From assembly GCF_019925205.1 (NCBI RefSeq), contig NC_083566.1, positions 36,711,558 to 36,775,557 on the forward strand: a stretch of 64,000 nt of DNA, in the 5' to 3' direction. Each line of letters opens with the position of its first letter. The stretch's first letter is position 1. The notes under the pieces are model-generated. The model was given only the letters and a program-made list of their open reading frames with translations. It made no database searches and was not told the DNA's origin. A program made the translations under genes and the position numbers. The stretch comes from Metopolophium dirhodum. Lineage: Eukaryota > Arthropoda > Insecta > Hemiptera > Aphididae. Positions 45,035 to 57,790 of this stretch are shown here, one piece after another.

Positions 45035-45457
45035 GAGGGCGTTACACCGACATTTGTTGTCTCCTTCTTACAAGTGTGTAACATATCAAATTTTATGCTC
45101 AGTAGATCACGTTTAGCTCTGTTAGTTTAAAAATTAGAATGAATTACCTCTTATAAAATGTAAAGGTAATATTATTATCTAGGGCATTTTATAGGCTTTT
45201 TGTTATATTTCAATTTTAAGCGAGTTATGAGTATTTTAAGATATACAAACAATTTTTAAATACTCATAACTCGCTTTAAATTAAAATATAACAAAAAGGC
45301 TATGAGATGCCTTAGATATCTTTCCTTTAAATTTTATAAGAGGTCAATTCATTCTAATTTTTAAACTAACAGAGCTAAACGTGATCGGCTGGACGCAAAA
45401 TTTGCTATGTTACGCACTAGTAAGACATAGACAACAAATGTTAGTATAACGTGCTCC
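45035..45457. mobile_element. Palindromic MITE, 423 bp, flanked by TAA
   Basis: Arms of about 190 bp are inverted copies of each other, including ACATTTGTTGTCT, GATCACGTTTAGCTCTGTTA, AAAAATTAGAATGAATT and AAGCGAGTTATGAGTATTT. The flanking trinucleotide TAA (45032-45034, 45458-45460) and GAGGGC/GGAGCAC termini suggest PIF/Harbinger, though the termini match imperfectly. Non-coding. A diverged relative lies at about 21590-21830. Confidence 0.8.
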
Positions 45458-45469
45458 TAATTATTTATT

Positions 45470-45822
45470 TATTCATTTTGGTCATGGACATGTTAATTAA
45501 GTCCAAATACAAATACAGAAAAGTGTTCAGTTATTACAAAATAGAAATTACAATGAAAAATGATGAAATGATGAATAATAGTAAATAATTCAGTAAATAA
45601 TAAGATTTTTTTTTCTCTATCACTTAATATCTTAATACTTATTATTATAAAATTTTATATTTTATCTTTTATCTTTATTTCTCTTTATTGTATAATTAAT
45701 TTAATATGTTATCTTGCATATATTTATCTTTAATATTAATAATTTTTTTTTATCTAATTTATACACTGTATTATGTAAATTGGACTAACATCCGTTAAAT
45801 AAATAAATAAATAAATAATAGA
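45470..45822 (+). mobile_element. Probable LINE 3' tail with (AAAT)n end
   Basis: The sequence TATTTATTCATTTTGGTCAT at the start and GTAAATTGGACTAACATCCG followed by (TAAA)n, ending at about 45818, looks like the 3' UTR of a Jockey-like non-LTR element. No reverse transcriptase is present, so this would be a 5'-truncated copy. Confidence 0.4.
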
Positions 45823-46045
45823 GTGGTTATATAGGGGAGAATAACATGTATTTAAGGGAAGCATGTGGAATATAAAATAAACAGGGATCTATTATGAGAG
45901 TTAATTTTGAGTTTAATAAGACTTAACAAATAGGAATCAACTAAACTATTATTTAATATTGTTTTTAAAAGAATAACATTAGAATCACTACTTTGATCAG
46001 CTAAGAATTTAAGATTTAAAAAGTTTTACTGACGTTGGTATAATC

Positions 46046-48615
46046 CAAGGCTGGCCATTAACGAGTTAATAGGTTAAAAGTTAAGTTAATTTTAACTTTT
46101 TAACTTAACTTGTAATTTTGCTGTTTTAATTAACATAACTTTAATTTAACTAATTTGTATCCACATTAACTTAAAATCAACTTATATTATTTTTAATTTT
46201 CCCAATCCAGTTAATTTTGAAGTTTCAGAAATTTTTCAGAAAAATATTATTTATATAATTTATAAGTTTGTAGAATATAGAAAATATCAGAAAAAAAATG
46301 ATATATTTACAAAGAACTTTGTATAAAATTTTAAAAACTAATATCAGTAATATCTCGTATTAATTAGGAAATAATTAATAATAATATAGGGGTAATTATG
46401 TACCTAACACTAATTGTCCATAAATAAAGACATCAATAGATACGAGCTCTCAAAGCTTTGATTTATAATACCCATTTATTAGGTACTCATTAGTTATTAC
46501 TAATTATTTATTAATTTATTTTATAATATAATAATTTTATTATAAAAATACCTACTTAATTATACTGGTCTATTATACATTTATACATTATTAGTTCATA
46601 CAGTTTTCATTCCTAGCTGATACACTCAGTTGCTTATTAGTCATTACACTGCTGCAGTTTTTAGTTTTTTTCTATTATTTATGTTCACTACTTATTTATT
46701 CTTGCCAGTCAGTACTTAGTTTCCATGATCAGTTGTTAATAACTAATTATTTATTGTGAATTTGTATTGTAACTTATTGGCCATAAGCATGAATGATAAT
46801 TATCCAATTAAGTAATGTTTTTATATTAATCCTAGTAATTGTATTCATAAACATGTAAAGATATAGTTAATTGTAGATGTATGTAGTACTGAACTGTTAT
46901 CAGTTATTGGGGATCGGTAATCATTGTGGACACCATATTATATTATGCATTTATGCATAATTATATATTTAAAAAATGGTACTCATTATTTATTAAGTTG
47001 GTAATTTATATGAGGGGTGGAAAACCAAAATGAAATATTGCCAAATTACTGATTTTTAAGGAGAAGTGATTTTCTGCATCTCATTTTCTATAATCAATGT
47101 CAGTTAACTGAAGCTCAATAAATGTAATGTTAAATGAGTTATAACTTATAGCAAATTTTTTTTAAATAATATTTATTTTTAGGTAGGTATCTATAAACCC
47201 GTAAAAAATATCATTTCTATTAGTTTAATGGCAATAGTATTTTGGATTTATACCCCTCATATATTGTGTTCACACATCAGAACCAAATAATATCTCACAT
47301 TTTTTTCAAAATTGTAATACCTACATATTGTTCTTAGTTTTTAGTACAAATCTGGAGCATCAAGAAGTAAACCGCTCAAATGATCTACCAAATTGGCCAA
47401 CAATAACTCCTTACTTCGAACAACTAAATTCAAGCAATTTAAATTTAAATCAAAATAATTTGATCTTTATATGTATTTTGTGTGGTTCAAAAGAAAAACA
47501 AATTTCTACTTCTAAATCATAAAATTCAAATCTTGGATCACATATCAAAATATGCATTTGTATTTGTAATTACTAATTTATGCGTGGATTATATTTTAAG
47601 ATGATGGTAATGCCTGATTTCTTAAATATGTATAAACTATAATATAAATAGTTAAGTGCCTACCTTCATTTTATAAGATAATTTTAAAACTATTTCAAAA
47701 CATATTCATAGATGTTCATATTTTTATTAGTTCATACATTGTGCAGTAATAACTTAAGTTTATGATTTATGAATCTATGGATCTTAAACAATTTGTCAAA
47801 ATGTTATAGAAGATTAATTACTATATTGTAATGCTAATATTTTTAAATAATTTGTATTGATTGTTGTTGTGTTTTATATAAAAATTAACAAGTTTTAGAA
47901 TATTCTCTAGAGTCTAGGTATATTCTCGTGCATAATATTAATTATTATATAATATATTTATCATTTTTTTCAGATTAAGCATCCAAATGATTTGACAGAA
48001 TTTAACAATTGTGTGAAAAAGAGACCAACAGATTCTACATCAATATCTCATAAACAATTGAAATTAAGTGAAGTTGGTAAAGTTTAACCAACAAAATAGT
48101 TAAATCATACTGAGTTTAATAAGGCTAATTTAAAATTTATACTTGATACAAACCTTTTACATTCATTGAGCATCCAGCATTATTTGTAAAATACTGCCTG
48201 AATAACAGAGAAACTTAATGCGTGATGTTGAATATGGATACAATAAAATGGTCAGTGAATTAGATATACAATTAAATATGTATGTATTACAGCAGCAGAC
48301 TGCTGGAGCATATTCCACAAGTAAATATTTTGGACATTTTGTATCTGTTAAATATTTCTATTTCATATAATATATGTTAAGTTATAATCTTTTATTATTT
48401 TAGATCATACCTAGGATTTACTATCCATTGGATCAATCCTCAAACATTGGAAAAATGTTTGAAATGACTTACATGTAGACGAATGATAAGAAGACACACA
48501 TATGACAATATGGCTGAATCTATGGACAAAGTACTTAACGAATTTAAAATTCAGAATAAAACAACATTAATAGTCACTGACAATGCAGCCAATTTTGTCA
48601 AAAGTTTGAAGTAAT
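46046..48615 (+). mobile_element. hAT element with BED-type transposase, right end unclear
   Basis: The left end CAAGGCTGGCCATTAACGAG, followed by TTAACTTTT-rich subterminal sequence, is the same type as the ends of the 5131-6340 element. A decayed transposase follows on the + strand (47340-48612). I could not place the right end; related terminal sequence at 49312-49450 is in the wrong orientation. The call therefore stops at the end of recognisable coding sequence. Confidence 0.6.
47340..48612 (+). pseudogene. hAT transposase, BED finger to catalytic core, decayed
   Basis: Pieces in order: NDLPNWPTITPYFEQL and LIFICILCGSKEKQISTSKS, a stop where Ser is expected, then NSNLGSHIK, completing a BED-type zinc finger. 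After an AG acceptor near 47973 come IKHPNDLTEFNNCVKKRP and, with stops, FILDTNLLHSLSIQHYL. The catalytic part reads YLGFTIHWINPQTLEKCLK, a TGA, then CRRMIRRHTYDNMAESMDKV and NKTTLIVTDNAANFVKSLK ending at GTAATT. The TDNAANF motif is the conserved catalytic aspartate region of hAT. At least five stops break the gene. The C-terminal dimerisation domain was not found. Confidence 0.8.
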
Positions 48616-48619
48616 TATC

Positions 48620-50100
48620 CTTTTTTAATGATCTTACATAATTTTATTTTATATTGTATATGAATTAGTTAATAATTACTGGTTAATTTCAATTTTGAGC
48701 TCAAAAAACAATCTCAAAATCATTAGTTATAACTTATAATTCATAGTTTAGTTTATAAATCAATTAAAAATATTGTATATTTTTATTTATGTTAGGCTAA
48801 CTCATTTATAGATTTTGTTGGAAACAATTTTGTACTTACAGTATTTAAATTATATATTTAATTTTTGTTCAACAATGTAGATATGCAATATTTCATTAAT
48901 ACTTAATTATATAGTTATATAGTTTCATAGTAAACAGGTATTTAAAAATAATATTTGTGTTTTTTTTTCTTTTTTAATATTTTTGTATTTATATATTTTC
49001 TCAAAATTCAGAATAATAATTTATAAATTTTAAGTTAAACATTTTCAAATCATATTTGAAAAAATAAATAACTTAAAGGTACATGAATACATCAATATAA
49101 ATATTATAAGATAATAAAATAATATAAATACTCAATGATTATTTTGATTTCAATGGTTATTTGCTTAAGAGACAAGTGATCCACTTGTCGCAAATTAATA
49201 GATAGGTAGTAATATTTGAAACACTGATAATTAAAAAAAATATAGTATATTAGTACCTATATAATTATTAATTAAATATTTATATAATGTATAAATGTAG
49301 GTACTTAAATGCAAGGCAAGTTATTGATTTTTTTTTAACTCAATTAAGTTAATATACATTAATAACAAAAAGTTAAAAGTTAGTTTAACTATAGGTTAAC
49401 TCAGTTAGGTTAAAAGTTAATACAGACTTTTTGTTAACTTTTTATTAGTTATATAATTCAAATCTGTTTTCAGAATTCTTATCGCTTGATTAGATCAATT
49501 GGTATGTTTGGCAAAGAACCCGTCTAAAATCCTATGTTGCGCATGTGTTAGACAAAAACAGAACATCACGGTAGGTATCAAATCCCCTTAACTAATTTTA
49601 AAAATTTAAAAAAAAAACAATTTTTTGACCATAACTTACAAATTGAGTTTGAGCGTTTTTATTTGAAAGTACCATCAAATTAAGCATGCAAAACACGCAT
49701 TTTAAGAAAAAAAAATCCAAAAAATGTTTGGAAGCTGAACTGCATTTATCATTTATGCCAAACTTAGTTTTATAATTTTGGATTTAAAACCCGATATTTG
49801 TGTGTACCTACTCAGAAAAGACAGATTTATAAACTGTACCTAACTAAGATTATTTAATTAATTATGTTAATTACAATAATTGTTAATCAATGTATGTTCA
49901 GAGTATTTAAACTGAACTTGGATTCTCAAACAAACTTCAGATCTGCCCCTGACTTAACCTATTACCATGGACATATATATTATTCATAGTACACAAAGCT
50001 ATATATAACTCAAAAATTACTTGCTCGAATTTTGATTTCATAAAATTATTGATCGACAGTAAATTAAAAATATCTCATGCATATAAAATATAAATAGGTA
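48620..50100. other. Unassigned, with a GTTAA-rich hAT end fragment
   Basis: Mostly AT-rich with no gene. From 49312 to about 49450, GCAAGGCAAGTTATTGAT followed by T-run and repeated TTAACTCAGTTAGGTTAA matches (in opposite orientation) the right end of the 5131-6340 element. A block at 49490-49575 with GCGCATGTGTTAGACAAAAA has no identity I can state. Confidence 0.4.
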
Positions 50101-50457
50101 GCTGAAAAAGAAAATTAAAATATTAAAACTTTATCGTGTAGATACAGAAAATGATAATATAAACATTTGGTGACAATTTTTAAGTACCTACGTCCTACCT
50201 ATCTACGGTTATTTATTTTTTGAGTAGATAACGCGCAAAAAAAACAAAATCAATTTAGTCAAAAACTGGATTTGCGTAAAAATGTAACGATATACGATAT
50301 AAAATCATTGTATTCGAAAAAACAATTATGAACGAAAACTGTCTGTCAGTCAGCACAGCTAATGCCTAATAATTGTTAAATAAATTACTTTAATCACAAT
50401 AATATTATCAAAATATATAATTAGTAATATTATAGTATTACCTATATGTTATACGTA
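50100..50457. repeat. Diverged dispersed-repeat sequence next to MULE
   Basis: Head-like modules (AATGATAATATAAACATTTG) and a tail-like module (GTATTCGAAAAAACAATTATG, TAAATTACTTTAATCACAAT) are recognisable at low identity. The Mutator-like element is inserted right after this region. Confidence 0.5.
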
Positions 50458-51016
50458 TACAATGGTATGTCCATGAATTTTACCCACCCACTTTCTATGA
50501 TAAGACCCAAACCAATACCAAAAGTTAGCAAATAGTTAGCAAATAATAGCAAATTTACTATAGAAGTTAGCAAATCATTATTGAGGCAGTTATAAGCATT
50601 ATTTATTTGGGTGGGCCAAGTTCAGGTAACCCACCCGGCACCCACTTTGTCGGATCGCCTCCAAACAAACGCCGGTAGTTAGCAAACAGTTAGCAAATAA
50701 TAGCAATTTTTGAAGTTGGCAAATCAAAATTCTATTTTTGGCCGTTTTAGAAAAAAAAAATTCCAGCCCACCCACTTTGTCCGATCGTCTCCAAATGATA
50801 TGACAACTTCTAAAATATTCTCAATCTGCTTGAGTAGCGTACATAAGCCTTTTTTATGGGTGGGGGGTTACAAAAATATTTTCATATCTACATTATATGG
50901 GATTTGACCATGTTATAAATAGTATAGTTAATACCTACTTCACTTTCACGAACTTCACGCCCGTGTATTATTTGGCTGTAATAATATTATATACTAATTA
51001 GTGACATAAAGCAAAT

Positions 51017-51397
51017 AAACGTGTTGTGTTATTTTACCACCTCAATCCAAACTAACACTACGACCGGATCATGATCAACCAGTGTTCAATCATCGTGTAT
51101 GCATCACACTCTGTAGTCTGTGTTTTTTTCACACGATTAATGTCTTCTGGTATCATCACATATCGTGGTTACTGCTAATAAGATGAACACGATAAATGTA
51201 AATCTATTAACGGACTAAGATATTAATATTATACAGGATTATGGAACACAAATAATATTTGTTAACTAAATGTAAATCTATTAACGGACTAAGATATTAA
51301 TATTATACAGGATTATGGAACACAAATAATATTTGTTGGGGACTTCAGCACTTCACCACTAGTTTGGATTGAGGTGGTAAAATAACACAACACGTTT
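51017..51397. repeat. Nested perfect 37-bp inverted repeat
   Basis: AAACGTGTTGTGTTATTTTA… at 51017-51053 and its exact reverse complement at 51361-51397 match 37/37. They enclose about 307 bp with the tandem duplication. This may be a second small element inserted in the first, or part of its internal structure. Confidence 0.9.
51193..51337 (+). repeat. Tandem duplication, 74-bp period
   Basis: A 71-bp unit beginning TAAATGTAAATCTATTAACG occurs twice without a difference (51193-51263 and 51267-51337) with a 3-bp spacer. Confidence 0.95.
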
Positions 51398-51947
51398 ACT
51401 CATACTCATACTCATACACGTATCTATTTTATAAAACACTAAAAATTACACCTAATAAGTAATAACTAATATCGTATATGAGTATATGAGTTTTATTATG
51501 GATATTATCGTTATTCATAATCTAAAAATAATATAAAAGAGTAATGCAAAAATAATAATTAATAATTTGCTATTATTTCGCTAACTATTTGCTAACTACC
51601 GGCGTTTGTTTGGAGACGGTCGGACAAAGTGGGTGGGCTGGAATTTTTTTTTCTAAAATCGGCCAAAAATAGAATTTTGATTTGCCAACTTCAAAAATTG
51701 ATTTGCTATTATTTGCTAACTGTTTGCTAACTACCGGCGTTTGTTTGGAGACGATCGGACAAAGTGGGTGGGTTACCTGAACTTGGCCCACCCAAATAAA
51801 TAATGCTTATATAACTGCCTCAATAATGATTTGCTAACTTCTATAGTAAATTTGCTATTATTTGCTAACTATTTGCTAACTTTTGGTATTGGTTTGGGTC
51901 TTATCATAGAAAGTGGGTGGGTCAAATTCATGGACATTACAATGGTA

Positions 51948-53226
51948 CAACAATAGTTAAATTCATTTTCGCCAAAAAATGACATTTGAAAAATGTCATA
52001 TACCTACTCTAAAAGTTTCTCATACTCATGAACAATATTTTTAAATTACAAAAAAATAACTAAGACTGTTATTCTTGGTTGTAATATGTATTTTCGTCCA
52101 AGATTGAACTTCAAAATATGTTTATAAAAATAACTGTGTTTATATATTTGTTAGAGTTGTTGGTTGCAGTATGAACTACTATTTATGAGAACCCTTGTCT
52201 TAAATTTACAATCCTTAGCTATAAAAATGTAACATTTTATAATTCTTTACAACACTGGAGTAGTGGTGTGGTAGAGAGTAGCAGTTACGAGTGAGTGGCT
52301 CACCCGCCGAATTAGATGTTTCACGTAAAAATATCCCAATAGGTACTTTTCAAAATAGTCGGAGAAAACGAAAATAAAATTATGGAAAACGGAATTATTT
52401 ACGCAACACTAGTTTTTGAAAAATTGTATTTTGTTATTTTGTTGTAATTCAAAAGTGTATAACCATGAGTCATATATACTTGAAATATTAATCAGATATT
52501 TATATTACCTAGCGTTTTCTAGACATGATATAATTTTCAAAATTAGTTCAATACACCATAGAGGCTATTGGCCCAAGTATTAATAAGTAATTTTGTATTA
52601 CTCTACAGTCTACAGTCTATACATATTATGACATATTATTATGTAGATTGTAAGTAGGTTAACCTACCTACTCTTTACTCATAAACATAATTTCGTTTTG
52701 TATGGAGGGTTGATTTAGGAATTTAGGATAAACCAACAGTATTATAATTTATTATATTATTATATTGTGGGTATCGATCGATCATAGATCGCTCGATTTA
52801 TTCCCATAACGTGATTGATGAATAAATATTTTTATTATATTTTACGGTTGTACACACATTTTAAAAGGTTTCAATGTTAAAAAAAAATAATCGTGAAATG
52901 TCCAAAACTTCTACATGCCGTAGGTATTATATGAAAAAATTAGAAATCGTCACAATTTTTCCTAAATTGTATCTACCTAAAATGTTGTGGATGAATCAAC
53001 AAGCAACAACGTCTAAACGTCCGTTTCATATAGGTATATAAGTCGTAACTCGTAATGTTATGCACTTATAGCCTATAACACGGACGTAGGTATATACGTA
53101 TATATTATATTATATACGTCCGTGGCCAATATCTAAACGTCACCGAGCAACTACCGGGCGGGTATGACCATAGATTAAATAATATATACATTTATGTATA
53201 TATTATAATTATCAATGGGTATGGCC
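51948..53226. other. Unassigned, includes diverged repeat pieces
   Basis: A weak match to the head half of the dispersed repeat runs over about 52330-52560 (ATTATTTACGCAACACTAG, TTTTGAAAAATTG). No gene is supported. Confidence 0.4.
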
Positions 53227-53234
53227 ACCGTGTA

Positions 53235-53420
53235 CAGTGGTGTAGCCAGGGGGGCTAAGGGGGCTGCAGCCCCCCCCCCCAAAATGTTAAGAAAATTAAA
53301 AAATTTACTATAAGTATTAACACTTTACAGCTATCTATCTGTGCTAGAACGTATTTAATGTGTAAAAGTGTAAAAGTTGATCAGCCCCCCCCCCCTGAAA
53401 AAATCTTGGCTACGCTACTG
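53235..53420. mobile_element. Tiny hAT MITE, 186 bp, near-perfect TSD
   Basis: The left end CAGTGGTGTAGCCAGG and right end, the reverse complement of CAGTAGCGTAGCCAAG, form an inverted pair. Flanking octamers ACCGTGTA and ACCGTATA match 7/8. Long G and C runs just inside the ends (GGGGGGCTAAGGGGGC, then C-runs) can pair. No coding sequence. Confidence 0.82.
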
Positions 53421-53428
53421 ACCGTATA

Positions 53429-56311
53429 TACAACGGATGGTATACGAACGCATATTATTATAGATCTGATTTTGAAGTACTTAGTGCCTCTTGAAGTCAC
53501 AATGTTACAATATTGTACCTACAATAATATACGTATCTAATGTAGTAAAATATAGATTTTATCATTTATTTTATATAATGATAGGTATATTGATATTATT
53601 GGTACCTAGGTAATGCTTTGGATATTCGAAATAATACTTTAAGAACTACGTATAATTTATTATTGTCATCGCACAAAATAACATAATATTATGGAAAAGG
53701 ACTAGAAAAATATAATGTAATATGGATTACGATGTTTTTCAATGCTGTAGTAATGTTAATAAATAAACTAATAATACGTCAACATTTTCACTACCGAAAT
53801 AATATTAACAGTTATACTTATAATGGTGAACGGAATGGTCATTTTAATTTGTAATTTCGTTAAAGTGGATTTTGAAGTCTTCGTTATGAATGAGGCAAAT
53901 ATAATAATGCAACAGGCGTAATCTCGAATAGTCTATATAATATACACATATTATAATAATAATGATTATATCGTAATTTATCAGAAGCCACTAGATCTAT
54001 AGTTCCTACATTATTTATAATATCCTATACTATCACACTATTATTTTATAATTATAATTCTTATTCTAATATTCTTATATTAATACACGCTTATTAAGTT
54101 TATTACATATTTACGTTATATATATATTTTCTGTATTAAAGCTGGGTGATTCTAACATTATGTGATTTGTTTTAAAGATGATACGATGTTGTACTTGTAA
54201 TATAGTTAATAGTTGTATAATAGTTGTATTATCGCACAATAATACTAAAGTATCAAATAATACTTTAAGGACTATAAAAAAAGGTATAATTTATTATTGT
54301 CATCGCACAAAATAACATAATATTATGGAAAAGAAAAATTGGTCTATACCTACCTTTTAGGTACCTAAACAAAACGGGTAGTAAACAAAATATAATATGT
54401 TACGTTATAAATACTCATAATAAGTATTCTGTATTAGGCATCTAGGTACTGTAGTCTTACATGTAAAAATAGTTATTTATGTAAGAATGTATTACATACC
54501 AATATACCATAGAATAGTATTTAAATTATAACATAACGGAATACTAATATGTCAGAAGGGCCACAGTTTATTTTTATTTTTATTAATACTTAAGTATTAT
54601 TATATTTATTAGTGAATGTTATTTATTAATTTATTACTATATTGTAATAAATACAACACACATAGGTACACAGACTTTATTTATTTATGGATTAATTCTA
54701 TTATCTAGGTATTAACCATAGCTGTGGCCTCTGGGCGACATTCTGATTAGTCGTTATAGGTACTTGCTTATACAAGTTGTTATGTTTTTGTTGTAGCAGG
54801 TACACATGTGACATATTTAAGTAACGTCTTATAGCTGGGTGATACTTCATAGCTCATCGCTCATAACCAATATTTTGTTTTTACTAAATAAACGTTTGAA
54901 CTGCAGCCGTCTGCCTTCGAGGCCAACAACATATATCCGCGGTCATGTCCAACCGTATTGCCGTGTTCACGAGTTAATTTCTATACCTACAAATATTCCC
55001 TATAATATAATATAATTATATAAATATCAGCTCTCTTGACCCAACAAATGTAATGGATAATAATTACAGCGATTGATGATTTCTACGGCCTTCTAGCCCA
55101 ACAATAACAAATAATAATTATAATATATATATACCTACCTAAAGATACAAATATAAAAACTTACAGAGACGGCGCGCAAGCTATTATCTGTGCTGAGACT
55201 CTAAGAGCCTATCTGCCTAAGATGAATATAATTGGACACACGTCTACACAATAGACACTATAAAATACAACATAAAAACATGGATAACAACGATGTAAGT
55301 AAGATGTAACGATTAGCGCACACACAGTAAAAATAATAGAAAAATTAAAGCAAACCGTTGCAATACCTACGCGCATACTCCCGTCATTATATTTATGACT
55401 TTGTGTACACGGTATACCGTATACCTACCTAAATAATAAAAAACAATTAAATTGGCGATTCGCGTACAATTATTTAATAATAATAAAAATGGCGTTTCGT
55501 GTCCACGATATGGTAATAATCCACATTACAAATAGAATTTACTAAAAAATAATAATTTACAAGTGCATACCTATTATTGAAAGCACTATAGAAATGAATG
55601 CTCACTTGCGATTTGGCGATTCGAACGATACTAACTATAGTAACTGCGATAATATATTAGAAGCATAATTACAATATATTTTAAAATATACCACAAAAGC
55701 AAATAATGATATCATTTGAAAAAATATGTGTTTGTGCGTGTGTTAGTGAGCGTACCGGTCGGCGATGGATATAGGTCACTGGCTCATATCCCGTTATCAC
55801 ATATTATCATAACGGTATTATGGAGCGACGGAGTAGTGCAGCGGCAATTACCGATAAATCTCTTTATAAAATTATAATAAAATAAATATAATAATAATAA
55901 TACAGCTTATTTTAAATATCAACAACAATTATAGTTATTCTGCGGTGGAGACCACATTTATTTATAAATTTCTAATTTAATTCAATATCTGTTTTATAAA
56001 AAAATAAGACTAATGAAAATCTCATTTTGAGTATTTTACTAAAGATCACGCAAAGTTTGATATATTACTGCACTCACTTAAACTTATCATTGGTATAATG
56101 GTATCCTTAAATTATATTTCATAACATTTTACTTTGGTGTACCAAAATCAATGCCTAACATTTACTTATACACAATCCAAAACTTCTAAATTACAACAAA
56201 AATAAAAATTGTATCCTGTAATGCCTTCAAATGTTCAAATGATGTAAATTGTTACAAAATGAATATATTTAGCCGGATTATTTTGAGATAAAGTAATTTG
56301 TATTATTTATT
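53429..56311. other. Unassigned AT-rich intergenic DNA
   Basis: No gene is supported. A block of about 80 bp (AATAATACTTTAAG … TTATTATTGTCATCGCACAA … ATTATGGAAAAG) occurs at 53629-53699 and again at about 54255-54333. GC-richer patches near 54905-54975 and 55745-55855 carry no recognisable frame. Confidence 0.45.
53629..54333 (+). repeat. Spaced direct repeat of about 75 bp
   Basis: The two copies (53629-53699 and 54255-54333) share 42 identical bases around ATTATTGTCATCGCACAAAA and are related beyond that. They lie about 0.6 kb apart with different sequence between. Confidence 0.8.
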
Positions 56312-57790
56312 TTAGATTCTGAGCGAAGCGATGAATGTATTAATTTTACATTGATGTGTGTTTTTTTTTTATTTTTTTATTTTTATTTTTCTGTCTTCAC
56401 CTTTTAGGACAGTAAAAGTGCTTGGATTTTCTTCAACAGTAACTTTTCTGATAGGAAAGTGAATCTAGTTGGTACTTTGGGGGTTCAAAAGTAAAAATTT
56501 CCCAGTAGCTTTCAAAAGCGACGTGAAAAACAAAAGAAAAATTAAGGAAAAACGGGAATTTTTACGCAAAATCTGTTTTCGAGAAAATCGATTTTGGTTT
56601 TTGGTGTAACTCTAAAACAAATGACCGTAAGGACATGACATTTTGACTGAATGTTTATATTAGCATTTTCTATACACCATAACATTTTCCAAATATTTTG
56701 ACTTATTTTGAGCTGTTTACGGACATTTTCAGTTTCCATTTTTTTAGTTTTTTTTTCTATATATATCAATAAAATTTTATCTGTTGTGTAAAAAAGCTTG
56801 AAAATTTAACAGAAGGCTCCTAGGTTATTGTTTCAAAGGCAGATGAAAAAAAATTAAAAATCCTTAGTCACAGTTTTTCTTTATAAGCATTTAAAGTTCA
56901 AATTTTGACAAAATACGGAAAAATCACGAAAATTAGCAAATTATTTTGAGTTGAGAGTTGATAAAAATTTTTCTTTTTAAATCTAAGATTTGAAAATGTA
57001 ATACAAGATTCTCCATAAGTTTGTCTACCTTTATCAAAAAAAAAAATGTCTACAAGAAGGTCAAATTAAATTTTTATGAGCGTTTGAAATTCATATTTTT
57101 ACAACATTTGATATTCACTCGATATCTCATGTAACGATTTTCTTTGTAATGTGTTTCTTTCGATTTGTAGTAATTATAAAATGTATGACTGTAGATACTT
57201 GAAAATTTCACTGAATGTTTGTATTAGCATTTTCTATACACGATAAAATTTTCCAAATAATTTGACTCTTTTTGAGCTGTTTACGGACATTGTCAGTTTT
57301 AAATTTTTTTAGTTTTTTTTTCTATAAATATCAATAAAATTTTATTTGTTGTGTAAAAAAGCGTGAAAATTTAATGCAAGGCTCCTGATATATCGTTCTA
57401 ATAGCAATTGAAAAATATTAAAAATACATTGACACAATTTTTTTTTTATAAGCATTTAAAGTTAAAATGTTGACAAAATTTATCAAATTTATAATATATT
57501 AATTATTTTATAGTTAAAAATTTATAAAATGTTCAACTTTTATAGCTAAGGATTGAAAATTGAAAACAAGGTTCCACGTAAATAAGTAAATATATAAATT
57601 ACTTTATTCACAGTAATATCATCAAATAATACTTGGTAATATCATAGGCTGACTGACTGTTTTCGCTCAGAATCGTTTTTCTTATACAATTATATTATAT
57701 CATTGAATTAAAATTTAACACCATCCATTACAGTGACCCACTTGTAACCTACTGTACAGCAGAGCGACATCCACTTACCCACCATTTTTA
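56312..57790 (+). repeat. Dispersed ~1.47-kb repeat, near-full copy
   Basis: The head TTTAGATTCTGAGCGAAGCG and tail GCGACATCCACTTACCCACC are intact. It aligns end to end with the copies at 18402 and 29739 with few indels. No shared protein frame. Confidence 0.92.

Larger units (their letters stand above)
50467..51937. mobile_element. Mutator-like element, 1471 bp, long TIR, 9-bp TSD
   Basis: The ends are perfect inverted copies of ATGTCCATGAATTT and the inverted arms continue for about 330 bp (50467-50800 and 51590-51937), containing repeated TAGTTAGCAAAT and CCCACCCACTTTGTC blocks. It is flanked by a perfect 9-bp duplication TACAATGGT (50458-50466 and 51938-51946). A 9-bp duplication and long inverted repeats are the signature of Mutator-like elements. 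No transposase is encoded. The middle holds a second inverted pair of 37 bp and a 74-bp tandem duplication. Confidence 0.88.
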
